Below are positions 19,922-29,640 of a stretch of 50,944 nt of DNA, piece after piece. A model generated the notes under the pieces. It was not told where the DNA came from, did no database searches, and saw only the letters and a list, made by a program, of their open reading frames with translations. This DNA comes from Chara braunii. Taxonomy: Eukaryota; Streptophyta; Charophyceae; Charales; Characeae. Positions within the stretch are counted from its first letter, which is position 1. Each line of letters begins with the position of its first letter. The translations under genes were made by a program, and so were the position numbers. The stretch is taken from contig BFEA01000093.1 of the NCBI GenBank assembly GCA_003427395.1, positions 3,119,301-3,170,244 of the forward strand, given 5' to 3'.

Positions 19922-20129
19922 CGATCCTCGGCCTGTGATGGATCGCCTAGATACAAGCACGCTTCCGCCAAGAAGCGGAACTCTACCAAAGGAAAAGAAA
20001 ACCTGAGTAGTGTAGGATTCGGAGCAAGCTCCATGCTGAGTCCCTGTGATGCAACCTAGAATAGAAAATATCACAAAAACAACAATGTCACAACTAACAG
20101 CCTAAGTGAAAGCAAAAGCAACTAACTAG

Positions 20130-20310
20130 CATACATGTCCTAGGAAAGCAGAAAGTAATGACAGCTAGGTCCTTGAATATTGGAGGCAGTAGCCTCAGTC
20201 TGGAAACAACTGACTAGTGTATAAGTCCTAAGAACAGCAAAAGCAGAACAACTAAATCCTAGAAATGTCAGAGGCAGTAGCCTCAGTCTGAGAGCAACAA
20301 AGCAACCACA
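20130..20310. repeat. Diverged tandem repeat, about 85-bp period
   Basis: AGGCAGTAGCCTCAGTCTG occurs at about 20183 and 20271 within two related units. It lies in the non-coding stretch between the chromodomain and the 3' LTR. Confidence 0.7.
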
Positions 20311-21059
20311 AGACAACCATATGTCACAGGAGGAGTGTGTCGCAAACCAAAGGGTGGGATGGTCTCTGAGGGTGGTGAATGCAGCCTAGGGGTCGATAAC
20401 TCCTAAGGGCATCCACACAAAATGACAGGGAGGCACATGTCATCAGGCTCAATGAGGGTAGGGAACTGGGAGCGAACAGAATCAATGTCCCTAACAGATA
20501 GACCATCAGGGCGGGTAATGCTCGACTAAAGGGGTGACCGCTATGGAGGGTCGACCATGCAAGGGAACAAGGGAGCCTGATATACTGGGCACACCTAGAT
20601 GAAAGCTGGGAAGCCAGGGCAACGCTACGGTCCCGATGCCTATGCGTATACCAAGGGAGAGCCCAACTCAGAGGAACCCGGCGAAAGGAGACCATCATGC
20701 GACACAACCAGGGTACTGTACAGAGTAAAGTGGTCAGAGGGTGATGACGTCTAAAGTAGGCAGAGCTGATCGTGACGAAGTCCATGAAGCTGCCGATGAC
20801 GTCCATGATGAGAAGTCCGGAATGTCGTCGAGGAAGAGCCGCAACGTCGACAAGCTGAAGTAGCAAAACTGGTGTGGATGGAGTACTAAGAAGTCAAAGA
20901 CGTGGAAAGATAAGTCAGGGTCAATCGTCGTGTCGAGCAGGACGATGACGAGTGCGCTATGGACGCTCAGAAGCATCCGACTGCTATTGAAGGTCTGCCT
21001 CTGAAGGGGCAGGCTCGACTTCAGCGGTCTCCTCATACGAGGGAGAAGGAGGAAGGTCA

Positions 21060-21260
21060 GTGGGTTGAGGGGGAGCAGTCGACCCAGTAGACGAGCACAG
21101 TCATAGGCACGCACCAACATGCGAGCGTGCTGCAAGTGCTCGAGCGGCTCCCAAGTAGCCTCCTCATCAAAGTAACCCTTCCAACGTACGAGATACTCGA
21201 CGTGGGGAGGGTTGTCGTCGGTGACTCAACGACTAATGATGTATGAAACGAGGAACTCCT
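21060..21260 (-). pseudogene. Chromodomain of the gypsy integrase
   Basis: On the minus strand one frame reads HVEYLVRWKGYFDEEATWEP, followed by LEHLQHA, the chromodomain signature with its aromatic residues (Y and W of EYLVRWKGY, W of TWEP). Such domains bind methylated histone H3 and steer insertion into heterochromatin. An in-frame TGA lies about ten codons before the domain (at about 21222), so the integrase C-terminus cannot be made whole. Confidence 0.85.
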
Positions 21261-21444
21261 CGTGGCCGTCCACCATGATGGGTGGAGGGCGCTCATATGG
21301 TCGTCCAACGAAACACTCAGACGGTCTGCGGTAAGGACGCAGTAACGAGACGTGGTAGACATCGTGCACACGAGTCTGGCGTAGGTAGTCGGGCAGCTTT
21401 ACACGGAAGCTGACCGAGCTAGAAGTCGTATCAAAACCGACGGC

Positions 21445-22420
21445 CTAGAGAATGTGACATAGGCCAAAGAAACAACGCCGAAACTTGCGAAGCGTGTCCG
21501 CTTTGAGCTGTAAGTGGCGGGCGTCGATAAGCACATCATCACCGACTTTGAATGGATGATCCATCCTCGATTGGTTCGCACGTGCTGCCATGCGAGTCTG
21601 GGAAGCGGCTATGTGCTCATGCGCGGTCTTCATGATCGACGTCATGTGTGCAACCCAATCATCCAGCGCGGGACAACTCGTGTCGGGGTGCATCTGTGAT
21701 GGTCGAAGGAAGTCCGCGAGAACACGAGGGTGATAGCCGAGGTCGCAATAGTAAGGCGACATCCCGTGACTGCCGAGACGACGTGGTTGTAGGCTATCTC
21801 CGCGTAGGTAAGATGGAGATCCCACTGCTGGTCGTCACGAACAATCTTTCGGAGAATATCTCCGAGAGTCCTGTTCGTGACCTCGGTCTGATCATCAATC
21901 TGGGGATGGTAAGACGAGGAGAAGCGGAGCTGGTCGTAAACCTCGTGAAGTCATCGCCAGAATCGGCTGGTAAAGCGTGGGTCACGGTCAGATATGATGC
22001 TTAGAGGTAAGCCGTGGTCACGCATGAGTCGGTCAAACACAATGTCGGCGACCTCACGTGCACTGATGGCATAGCGGCACGGAACAAAGCGTGCACGCTT
22101 CGTGAAGCGGTCGACGACGACCAGGATAGCATCATGACCGCGGGGGGTCGGAGGACGAAGAGGACCGATAAAGTCCATCAAGGGACTGCCAACGACCCTC
22201 AGGGGTGGGAAGAGGTTGGAGCAAGCCATAAGGCAGGTGATTCGCACTGTTCACCTCTTGACAGGTGGGACACTCTTCGACGTAGTCCTTCACAAAGTCC
22301 TTGAGTTCGGCTAGACGTACAGGCGGCTTACACGAGCCAACGTCTTATGGAAGCCCATATGACCGGCGACTGCCTGGTCATGAAACTCTGCTACTACCCG
22401 GACACGTAGTTGTCCAGTGA
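21445..22420 (-). pseudogene. Gypsy integrase
   Basis: N-terminal zinc region at about 22270-22400 (AGHMGFHKT, then EECPTCQEVN), with a frameshift near 22310. The catalytic core follows at 21951-22200 with MDFIGPL (first Asp region), VVVDRFTKRARF, and SDRDPRFTSRFW (second Asp). The frame ends in a stop just after SRFWR, and related sequence resumes in the next stretch (YNHVV, then the C-terminal region 21445-21825 with FKVGDDVLIDARHL). Integrase inserts the cDNA into chromosomes; this copy is inactive. Confidence 0.85.
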
Positions 22421-22639
22421 AGGGAAGGCAAATACAGGGCTCTCTAGTGCCCTGTGAACCGTGCCAGTACACAAGACCGTTGTCCCCGAGAGAGTAGTTC
22501 GGGATGGTCTTGCCACTCCGAAGGGTCGCGTGGGTGTCGCGATAGTCGGGCAGTGGCGGTACTGAGTGCGAAACTCGTTGATCACCGAGTGGTAGACGGT
22601 GGTGACCGAGATGGAAGCGAGATGGATCTGCTCCTGATC

Positions 22640-23260
22640 GTGGTCAGGGCGCCGATATAAGGCATCTGTGACCCGATTAGTCTCACCCTTGATGTGCCCA
22701 GTGGTAAAACTAAACTCAGATAGGTCGCGCCACCAACGATCCTGTCGAGGAGTGAGTTTCGGTTTTATCAGAAAAGCCTAGACAACAGAGTTGTCCGTGC
22801 GCACTGTGAATGGTGCCCCATGCAGGTAGTGACACCAGTGTCGAGCGGCATAAACTAGTGCGAGAACCTCACGTTCATCAGCGGTGTAGTTTATCTCGGC
22901 GGGCAGGAGCAGACGGGAGTAGAAGGCTATCGGACAATCACCTGAGCGATACTCGACAGTGCCATCCTCGACGATGGTAGGATAATAGTCAATAGAAGGT
23001 TCGTCAGTAGCTGGACGAGTAGGCGTCAGGCAGGAGGTAGTGGTAGGGGTAAGGGGTGGGAAACGAGGATGAGAGGAATCAAGGAGGGGAAAATATGAGA
23101 AAGCACTGCTCCTACGACAAAGTCTGACGCATCGGTGGTAAGGATAAAAGGGCGATCAAAATCGGATAGGTGAAGAACCGGTGCACATGTCACCGCCTTC
23201 TTGAGGGCGCGGAAGGTGTCCTCGTGGAGGGGTGTCCAAGCCCAGGGCGGGTTCTTCCGG
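22640..23260 (-). pseudogene. Gypsy RNase H
   Basis: After a frameshift near 23250-23290 the RT frame continues as TFRALKKAVTCAPVL, FILTTDASDFVVGAVL, then YTADEREVLALVYAARHW and FTVRTDNSVVQAF. The catalytic acids appear as TDAS, DERE and RTDNS. An unusual low-complexity Pro/Ser/Thr insert (encoded around 22990-23100) separates the first two motifs. This enzyme degrades the RNA strand during reverse transcription. Confidence 0.8.
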
Positions 23261-24806
23261 AGGAGGGTGGAGGTAAGGACGTAGGAATACCAGTGTATAC
23301 CTGGATGAGATTACTGTAGTAGCTGGTGAGGCCTAAGAAACTGTGCAGCTGCTTGGCAGATGTGGGGACGGGCCACTCCAAAATAGCGGTGATCTTCGCG
23401 TCGTCCATGTGGAGACCCTGGTCAGACACGTAGTGTCCTAAGAAATCCACTTTGTGCTGGGCAAAGCGGCACTTGCTCAGCTTGGCGTAGAAGCCATGTC
23501 TGCGCAAGTGGTCAAGGACGCCGCGGAGGTGTCTGAGATGCTCCTCAATGGTACGACTGTAGACCAGGATATCGTCGAGGTAGATGAGAACGTACTGCTC
23601 CAGGATGTCCCTGAAGATGTCGTTCTTCGCCCTCTGGAAGGTAGCGGGTGCGTTGGTGAGGCCGAATGACATCACCGTAAACTCGTAGTGGCCGAAGCGC
23701 GATCGGAACGCTGTCTTCGGCTGGTCCGCTGCAGCGACGCGGATCTGATTGTAACCGCTACGAAGATCAATCTTCGTAAAGAAGCGGTTGCCTGCTAGGC
23801 AGTCGAACAGCTCATCAGAACGAGGCATGGGGTAGCTGTTCTTAACCGTGTAGCGGTTGAGACCGCGATAGTCGATGCAGAGACGACGAGTTCCATCCGC
23901 TTTGCGAGCAAAGAGGACGGGTGCACCCCACGGGGAGTTGCTGGGTTTAATGAAATCCAGTCTCAGGATCTCCTCAAGCTGACGCTTGAGTTCAGTGGCC
24001 TCGGGGATCGAGAGTCTATAGGGTGTCTGGTGGTGAACACGATAGTCAGACACAAGCTGGATGGAGTGCTCGACGTCGCGCATCGGTGGGATGCCGGCGT
24101 ACGTTAACGACGATGGGAAAACGTCATGGTACTCTCGAATGAGGTTACTAACAGAGGGCTCCAGGTCAGCCGTATATTGTGCGAGTTCCTCAGCGTCAGC
24201 ATCAGCGCGCGACGGCGGGGTGGACTCGACGGACGGCGGAAGGTGGGAAGTAGAGATGGGAGCCATGGAGATAGAATAAGGATCTGGCTCCAGAGGGATG
24301 AGCTCGGCGTTGGGACAGGGTGGATCATAGTGTAAGAGATCCGTCGCGTTCACCATAAAGAAGGTGATGTCGTCCTGTCGGATGAAGTGGGCGAACTGTC
24401 GAGGCGAGGTGACAGTGATCATAGGAGATGGTGTGGGCACGGAAGGCTCCAGGAGAGGAGGATCGGGGCGTGGTGTCGCGATGGTACCTATGAAAGGTAC
24501 GCGATACGTCTGTCCACACTTCGTTTTGAGAACGAGAGTGTTGGTCGCGCAATCGGCCTTGGTGCTGCGGAATCGACGAGACCACGGAGTACCGAGAATG
24601 AAATCATACCCCGTCTCCATCACATCGAAATGCGCAGAGGAGTGGTGGCGACAATACGCTGGGGGACAATCGGTCGGCTCGAGGGTGAGGAAGAAGGGGA
24701 GTTCGGTGACCGTCTGATCGAAGAAGCGTTGGATCTTGTCATCCCCTAGGGTGATGGAGATGGGAGTCGGAGACCCTCTCGTGGGTAAGCGAGCTTCTTT
24801 CGCCAC
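23190..24806 (-). pseudogene. Gypsy protease C-terminal part and reverse transcriptase
   Basis: 538 codons open. Residues 1-110 are the rest of the retropepsin-like protease (DFILGTPWSRRF at 68-79). After a Pro/Ser-rich linker, residues about 260-450 are the reverse transcriptase, with WGAPVLFARK, LCIDYRGLN, FTKIDLRSGYNQIRV (catalytic Asp), SFGLTNAPATFQ and the catalytic box YLDD at about 409-412 (IYLDDILVYS). It ends out of frame just after the SFLGLTSYYSNLI segment, at a frameshift. The start Met is only the first in the open frame; the true domain begins upstream beyond a stop at 24843. Confidence 0.9.
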
Positions 24807-24842
24807 ACGTGGGTGAATGAAGTTGCCCTGAGAACCAGAATC

Positions 24843-25253
24843 TCACAACGCTGAGTACACCCTCGTGGAGGTCCCCAATCCTACTGGAATGATCAGGAGG
24901 GTGCGATCAGGGTCAAAGAGGATGGTGAGAAGGCGACTCAATGCAGCGACATAGAGGGTGAGTCGCTCTTGTCGAGCCTGGAGCATGCTCAAGTCCAGAA
25001 GAGAGGACACAACGTCCTCGCGAGTCGCAAGCTGGTCGCCGCAACGGGCTGAGCGAATGGCTCGATGTGTCGGTAGTCGCGGCGGGGTAGGAAGGGGGAT
25101 GGTGGTCTGCGGAGGCGCATGCGGTACGACGACAGAGGGTTGAGTACACTCTGTCGGGTCCTGCGATACCTCAACTCCTGTAGCGAGAGGGGCAAACCGC
25201 GACGAGGATGTCAGGAAGCCGACTACAGAGGAAGGCGCAGGTGTACACTGCAC
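24843..25253 (-). pseudogene. Gag-protease junction, ended by TGA before the active site
   Basis: 136 codons whose last residues (STRVYSAL) lead straight into a TGA at 24843-24845. The next codons in the same frame spell DSGSQGNF, the active-site loop of an aspartic protease. Family members have a residue such as Cys or Val at the stop position, so a point mutation is likely. A translational readthrough site is the alternative, but the stop lies inside the domain rather than at its border. Confidence 0.75.
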
Positions 25254-25258
25254 CGTGG

Positions 25259-25573
25259 TTAGGAGGCGCCGCGGGGATGCGAGGCGCCGGGGGGGGACTG
25301 AGCACGACGCTGGCGGGAAAGATTAGCATAGTGGCGGTCGAGGGCGGCAGTGTAAGGGCACCGCAAGGAGGTATGACCGTCCTGGCGGCATCGCAAACAC
25401 CCACGCCGGCCCAAAATAGTTGTGCGCTCCTCAGCGGAAAGGACACCGCGAGGAGGGACAAAGCCCTGAGGGAGGTCCTGCTGAGGGACCTCGGAGGGCG
25501 ACGAGCCAGCGTGACCGGGGCGGCTGCTTGCCCGGTAGAGGGCATAGAGTATGAGCTGGAGGCACTCGGCCAT
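25259..25573 (-). pseudogene. Gag nucleocapsid with CCHC zinc knuckle
   Basis: 105 codons. Residues 59-72 read CLRCRQDGHTSLRC, a C-x2-C-x4-H-x4-C zinc knuckle that binds the element's RNA. Basic and Pro/Ser-rich sequence surrounds it. The frame is not continuous with the capsid fragment upstream or the protease fragment downstream, so frameshifts separate them. Confidence 0.8.
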
Positions 25574-25805
25574 AGGGAGAGTATATTTCTTCAGGTGGTG
25601 GTGGACGGCCTCGCCGAGGTCGAGGTCGTCGCTATGGTCACCCTCAGGCGACAGCGGGGCAACAGCGTCCTGCTCACCATACTCGAGCGCGCTGAAGTGA
25701 CACGAGAAGTGGCAGCCCTACTGCGCGGAACGGTGGGGGCGACCACGGAAAGGGGGAACAACGCTGGGATGTGCCGTGAGAGGAGGAGGGGGCGTAACCA
25801 GTACG

Positions 25806-26261
25806 CTAACGCTGGGAGGAGGAAGTGTGTTGAAGATGGGCACGCATCCGCTGATGGTCCCGAGCGGCCTCGTAAGCCTGAGGGGCCGATGTGAACTCGT
25901 ACCACCATAACTCGGAGTGGTACTCAAGGGGAAGGCTGGCCAAGAAACGATCGATAAGGGCAACCTCGGGAAGGAACGCCACATCACAAATGAGGCAGGC
26001 ATCCTGAAAGACCTGGATGTGGCGATCCAGGCCGACAGCGTCACCAGAGTCGGACCAGCGTGTAGTGACGACGCACTCAAAGGCGTCAGTCATGTCATGT
26101 CGGTCTCCAAAGCGATCCTTGAGGAATGCTTGGAAATCCATGAAGGTCGGAGTCCTACCCGCACGAAGGGAGTAAGAGTCAAAATCCTTCCAAGCGTCAA
26201 AAGGACCGTCACGCAGGCGCGTGGAGAGGTGAGTCACCCACGTGTCTGGTGGGGCGCACAT
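25806..26261 (-). pseudogene. Gag capsid-like domain
   Basis: 151 codons typical of the retrotransposon gag domain: FDAWKDFDSYS, FMDFQAFLKDRFGD, LDRHIQVFQDACL and DRFLASLPLEYHSEL match the usual WxxF..F...F spacing. Capsid proteins form the virus-like particle in the cytoplasm. Family comparison is from recognition of the pattern only. Confidence 0.8.
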
Positions 26262-26450
26262 GAGCTGAAGCGTGCGGGTGGCAGACTATAGCCACCGAGA
26301 TACGCGTATGCCTGTACCGTCACACAAGGCAATGTCCGTCAAACGGACGAGTGGTGCGCCACCGTTTTGGCGGCGAGGAGAGCGGGGAGCAGAGGCCTGC
26401 ACTACGGCCGAGTAAGTCGGCGCAGGTCCTGGAGAAGCGGGTGCAGCTGA

Positions 26451-27296
26451 CTATCCGCTCGGGCCGCATGGTGGAGCGGCGGGGGGAACAGCGGCAGGCT
26501 GCGAGGGAGCTGCGGTAGAAGAGGTCGCAACCGTCGAGGGAGTAGGAAGGAGGTAGGATGGGGGTGGAGGGGGTGCAAGGCGGGGGAAGCAAGCCGACAA
26601 GAATGAAAGAGTAAAGGAAGAAGGGGGTGCACCCGAAGGCGCGGCCACCTGTGAGCGTGGGGGTGGCTGAAGGCGTAAGAGGGCGAGGTCGGCCCGGGTC
26701 TGGGCGAGTTTGTCCGCGAGACGTTGAACATAGATCGGGCGAGGAGTGGCAGGAGGAAGAGTGGGGGAAGTGGACGCACGAGCGGCGCGGGGCATCCCAT
26801 AGGGGGGAGAGCCAGGTGGCCCTACGATCATGCGAAGGAGAGGGAGAAGCGGGGCACCCGAAAAAGCTGAGACCACGGCAGCGGGTTGTGGTCCCGTAGC
26901 CGTAGTGACCGGAACCTGGGCGGGTGCGCCCGTAGGTTGAGGGAGGGCCTGACCCGTGGTGGCCGTCGCGCTAGGAGCGTGGACGGTCACCACGATGGCC
27001 GGGTCAGGGGCGGCAGAGGAGGAAGCTGCGCCGTGGCCACCATATCGGAGGACGGGGGACCCGGACTGGGAGCCAAGAGAAGAGAGAGAGTCGGGAGAGG
27101 AAGGATGACCAACGTCCTGGAGTTGCCGCATGTCGGCGGCAAGGGTCGCCATTTGCCCCTGTAAGGGCGCAAGGAGGGAGGTGATGAGGGTGTGCAGATC
27201 CCCTTGGGGTTGGTGGCCCTGGTCCGTCAGCACGGGTGTGAAGCCCGATGCCGAGGTCGTCGCCGCCTCGGCGGTTTGTGACACATCGTCGGCCAT
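26451..27296 (-). pseudogene. Gag N-terminal region, Ala/Pro-rich
   Basis: 281 codons beginning MADDVSQTAEAA, likely the true gag start. A short helical segment (HTLITSLLAPLQGQMATLAADM) precedes a long Ala/Pro/Ser-rich stretch. It ends in TGA at 26451-26453, and the frame changes before the capsid domain. Composition rather than homology supports the assignment, together with position between leader and capsid. Confidence 0.65.
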
Positions 27297-27479
27297 GCGG
27301 AGGTAACGGGCCGGACTAGGGAAGGTCGGAGGAGGTCCGTGTGAGCGGAGGGCGTAGGGGGAGGTCTGCGATAGGAAGCGACGGGCGGCGCTAGTAAATC
27401 GAGTGCAGGCGCCGTCAAAAGGGGAGGGGTGGTTCGGATCCAGGGTGGTCGAATGAAAAGGGAAGGTAAGGGGGGTTAG

Positions 27480-27518
27480 AAAAACCCTAAACCCTAGAAA
27501 ACCCTAAGAAAACCCTAA
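27480..27518. repeat. Telomere-like AAACCCTA motifs
   Basis: Several degenerate copies of the plant telomere unit (AAACCCTAAACCCTAG, then AAAACCCTAAG and AAAACCCTAAC) lie about 185 bases upstream of the gag start. On the minus strand they read as TTAGGGTTT. Such motifs act as telo-box promoter elements in plants; a role here is inference. Confidence 0.75.
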
Positions 27519-28510
27519 CCGGAGTTTGAGAGGTTAGGGTAGGGTACCGGTGACCTAATCAAGAAAATAAAATAGCAAGCATTAGGGGAGGAAGGCGGGA
27601 GAAAAAATAAATAAACAGCGAAATTTCGAGAGAAAAATAAAAATAAATAAAAAAATAAAAAAATAATAAAAATAATTAAGGAAATAAGGAAACAAAATAT
27701 GAAGAGAGAAATAATATTATTTTTTTTAGAATTTTCGACAGCATTTCCCTACCCCCCATGGGGTCAAGAATGTGCCAAGGGGAAAGGAGAGACCAAGATA
27801 AACACACTAGGTCTCAAAATGCCGCAAATTAAAAATTTCAAAAAATAAATAAATAAATAAATAATAAATAAGTGAATAAGTGGATGAGGAGGTGGAGAGA
27901 AATTAAGCATCTGATTTCTCAAAAATTTTGGCAGCATTTCGTTACCCCCATGGAGTCGAAGTGTGCCGAGAAAGACTAAGTGAAAGAAAAACAGAAAATT
28001 TCGGTAGCACTTCGTTACCTCCACGGGGTCAAAATGTGTGCCGAAAGCAAGAAAGATCAACTCCTAGTCAAATTTAAGGGTGCCGTAAAGAAATTCGAAT
28101 CTTCAGAATAAATGAAAAAAAAATAAAAAATCAGAAAACGAGAAAGGGGGGGAGGGGAAATAAGATAATTTGAATTTTTGGAGAAAAGATAAGATTGAAA
28201 TCAAAGAGAAAGGGAAAAGAAGAAAAACAGAAAAATTCTAAGTAGGGGGGGGGCAAGGGGATGAAAGAGTGATGAAGAAGAGAGAAATAGGTGAGAGAGA
28301 GAGAAGGAGTGAAGTAGGAGATGGGGGAAATGAGGTTAGTAGAAGATGGTGAGTGAGGAGGAGAGGAGAGAAAAAAGTGGTGGGAGATGAGTGAAGAGGG
28401 AGGTGGGAGGAGGGGGGGTAGTGGTAGAGTTAGAAAGGATGATTAGATGATGGGGGGGGAAGAGAAAAGGGGTTGGGGGAAGGTAGGTTAGTGGAGAGAG
28501 ATAATACCTG

Positions 28511-28770
28511 GCTCTTGGTTGACCAAGAGCAAAGCACTACCAAGATCCACAGGATCTTGGCCTTCAAGGTGCTGCTGGCCTGATGCCACAACAATAACAG
28601 GATGATGATGATGATCTAGGGTTGGCTGAGATCTTGATCAGCCACCCTACTGCCATCGTCACACAGCCCCCTAGCCAGAGGGGGAAGCTTGAGCTGCTGC
28701 AAAACTGCTGCTGCAGCAGTAGAAAAATTGTACAAAAAATAATGTGGCGCAGCCCCCTAGCCAGAGGGGG
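28511..28770. repeat. Cluster of perfect short hairpins and an 86-bp-spaced direct repeat
   Basis: GCTCTTGGT/ACCAAGAGC (28511-28530, 2-base loop), CCAAGATCC/GGATCTTGG (28540-28560, 3-base loop), GGCTGA/TCAGCC (28624-28643), and CCCCCT/AGGGGG occurring twice (28667-28684 and 28753-28770) inside a 21-bp direct repeat. Retroelement leaders often carry packaging or dimerisation hairpins; that function is a guess. Confidence 0.75.
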
Positions 28771-28965
28771 TCTTCAATGTTCAGAGCAGACTGCCGCGTG
28801 GCACTGCAGATGGCCACGTGCGCAGGAAGCAGCAGCCACGGGGGGCGGGGGGGGTAAATAGCTGGCACGCACCTCTTCAACAGCAACGTGCCACACAACG
28901 AAGTCATACGTACAGTATGGCGAGTGTGTTACGGGATCAGCCACGCACGCGCAAGGCCAGCAGCT

Positions 28966-28990
28966 GCCTGGGTTCAAACCCCAGCGGCAG
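28966..28990 (+). other. tRNA T-arm-like sequence
   Basis: CTGGGTTCAAACCCCAG is a perfect 5-bp stem with the 7-base TTCAAAC loop of a tRNA T arm. No matching acceptor strand or D arm is visible upstream at the right distance, so this is a tRNA relic or SINE fragment, not a tRNA gene. Confidence 0.45.
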
Positions 28991-29159
28991 CAAGATCCCG
29001 GATCTTGATAATATAAATCCGGGAGTGGGGCGGGGCGGGGCAACGGGGCAGCGTGGGCACGTGGCGCGTCCGTGTGCGTGTGCGGCGGCCTTGGCCTGGG
29101 ACAGAGATGGAGATGGCACTCCCCTGCTGTGCGGTGGGTGCGGGGGAGCGGGGAACGTT

Positions 29160-29174
29160 CCCGCTCCGATACCA
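29160..29174 (-). promoter_or_regulatory. Primer-binding site, initiator Met tRNA type
   Basis: One base inside the 5' LTR the minus strand reads TGGTATCGGAGC, close to TGGTATCAGAGC, the complement of the plant initiator tRNA-Met 3' end that primes many Ty3/gypsy elements. One mismatch was seen. The position directly beside the LTR supports the call and fixes the element's orientation as minus. Confidence 0.8.
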
Positions 29175-29175
29175 G

Positions 29176-29483
29176 TGTGGCGGACCCACCAGGTGTGGTG
29201 CTCCCCCTGGGACAGAGATGGAGATGGAGGAAGAAGGGGAGCGAGATGGCACAGCACAACTCCCACGCCAGACTCCAACGCACGTACTCCAAACTGTGCG
29301 AATGCAGAATGACTCGGAAAACAGACAACAGCTAGGGTATACCCCAGCGGACTGACGGAACTGGACTGGACTGGCTGGTACCGACAGAGGTGCCAGCCTG
29401 GACTGGACTGCCCCGAATACAACACAGGCCTGTGAGAACAGGCCCAGGGGCTGCTCTCACAGGCCAGCCAGAGGTCCGCTACA
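29176..29483 (-). repeat. 5' LTR of the gypsy element
   Basis: Same 308-bp sequence as 19614-19921, with TG...CA ends on the minus strand. It should contain the element's promoter, but I could not place a TATA box with confidence. A MITE begins nine bases beyond its outer end (29492). Confidence 0.82.
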
Positions 29484-29491
29484 AAGTCTAT

Positions 29492-29640
29492 GGGGCTCGT
29501 TAGACACTCCTTGTGGTGTCCTCGGGGCCGAAGGAAGTTTCCTTCAGGGTTTTGAAGCAAATTTCCGTCGTCGTTCCACCTATCCTCGGGGTGGTATCCC
29601 AAGGATGATTCCTTTTGGCCCCCCACGGCCATTTTCATAA
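29492..29640. mobile_element. GGGGCTCGTT-type MITE copy
   Basis: Begins GGGGCTCGTTAGACACTCCT after TAT and includes CGTTCCACCTATCCTCGGGG. It is closely related to 36188-36320 and, inverted, to 37650-37815 and 31238-31353. The right end appears degenerate (TTTTGGCCCCCC near 29623). Confidence 0.65.

Larger units (their letters stand above)
27297..29159 (-). other. Gypsy leader: low-complexity and hairpin-rich
   Basis: No open frame is convincing. From gag outward it holds telomere-like motifs (27480-27518), A+T-rich then purine-rich low-complexity sequence (about 27580-28500), and a cluster of short perfect hairpins (28511-28770). At about 1.86 kb it is long for a chromovirus leader, so it may include inserted sequence. 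Confidence 0.55.
19614..29483 (-). mobile_element. Ty3/gypsy chromovirus, minus strand, inactive
   Basis: Two direct 308-bp LTRs bound about 9.3 kb holding, in minus-strand order, primer-binding site, 1.9-kb leader, gag, protease, reverse transcriptase, RNase H, integrase and a chromodomain. This is the order of a chromovirus. ORFs are broken by stops and frameshifts, so the copy cannot make its proteins. The bases flanking the outer LTR ends (GTTGG on the left, AAGTC on the right) do not form a 5-bp target duplication, so the two LTRs may have come together by rearrangement, or the flanks have changed. A clear polypurine tract is not visible next to the 3' LTR. Confidence 0.82.

Noticed and set aside
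28900-28995. Possible tRNA gene around the perfect T arm
   Set aside because: No D arm or acceptor strand at the right distance, so only a T-arm-like relic is supported.
28937-29638. 233-codon minus-strand frame, similar to one at 19456-20034
   Set aside because: The similarity is that of the two LTRs. The frame runs across the LTR and primer site, so it is not a gene.
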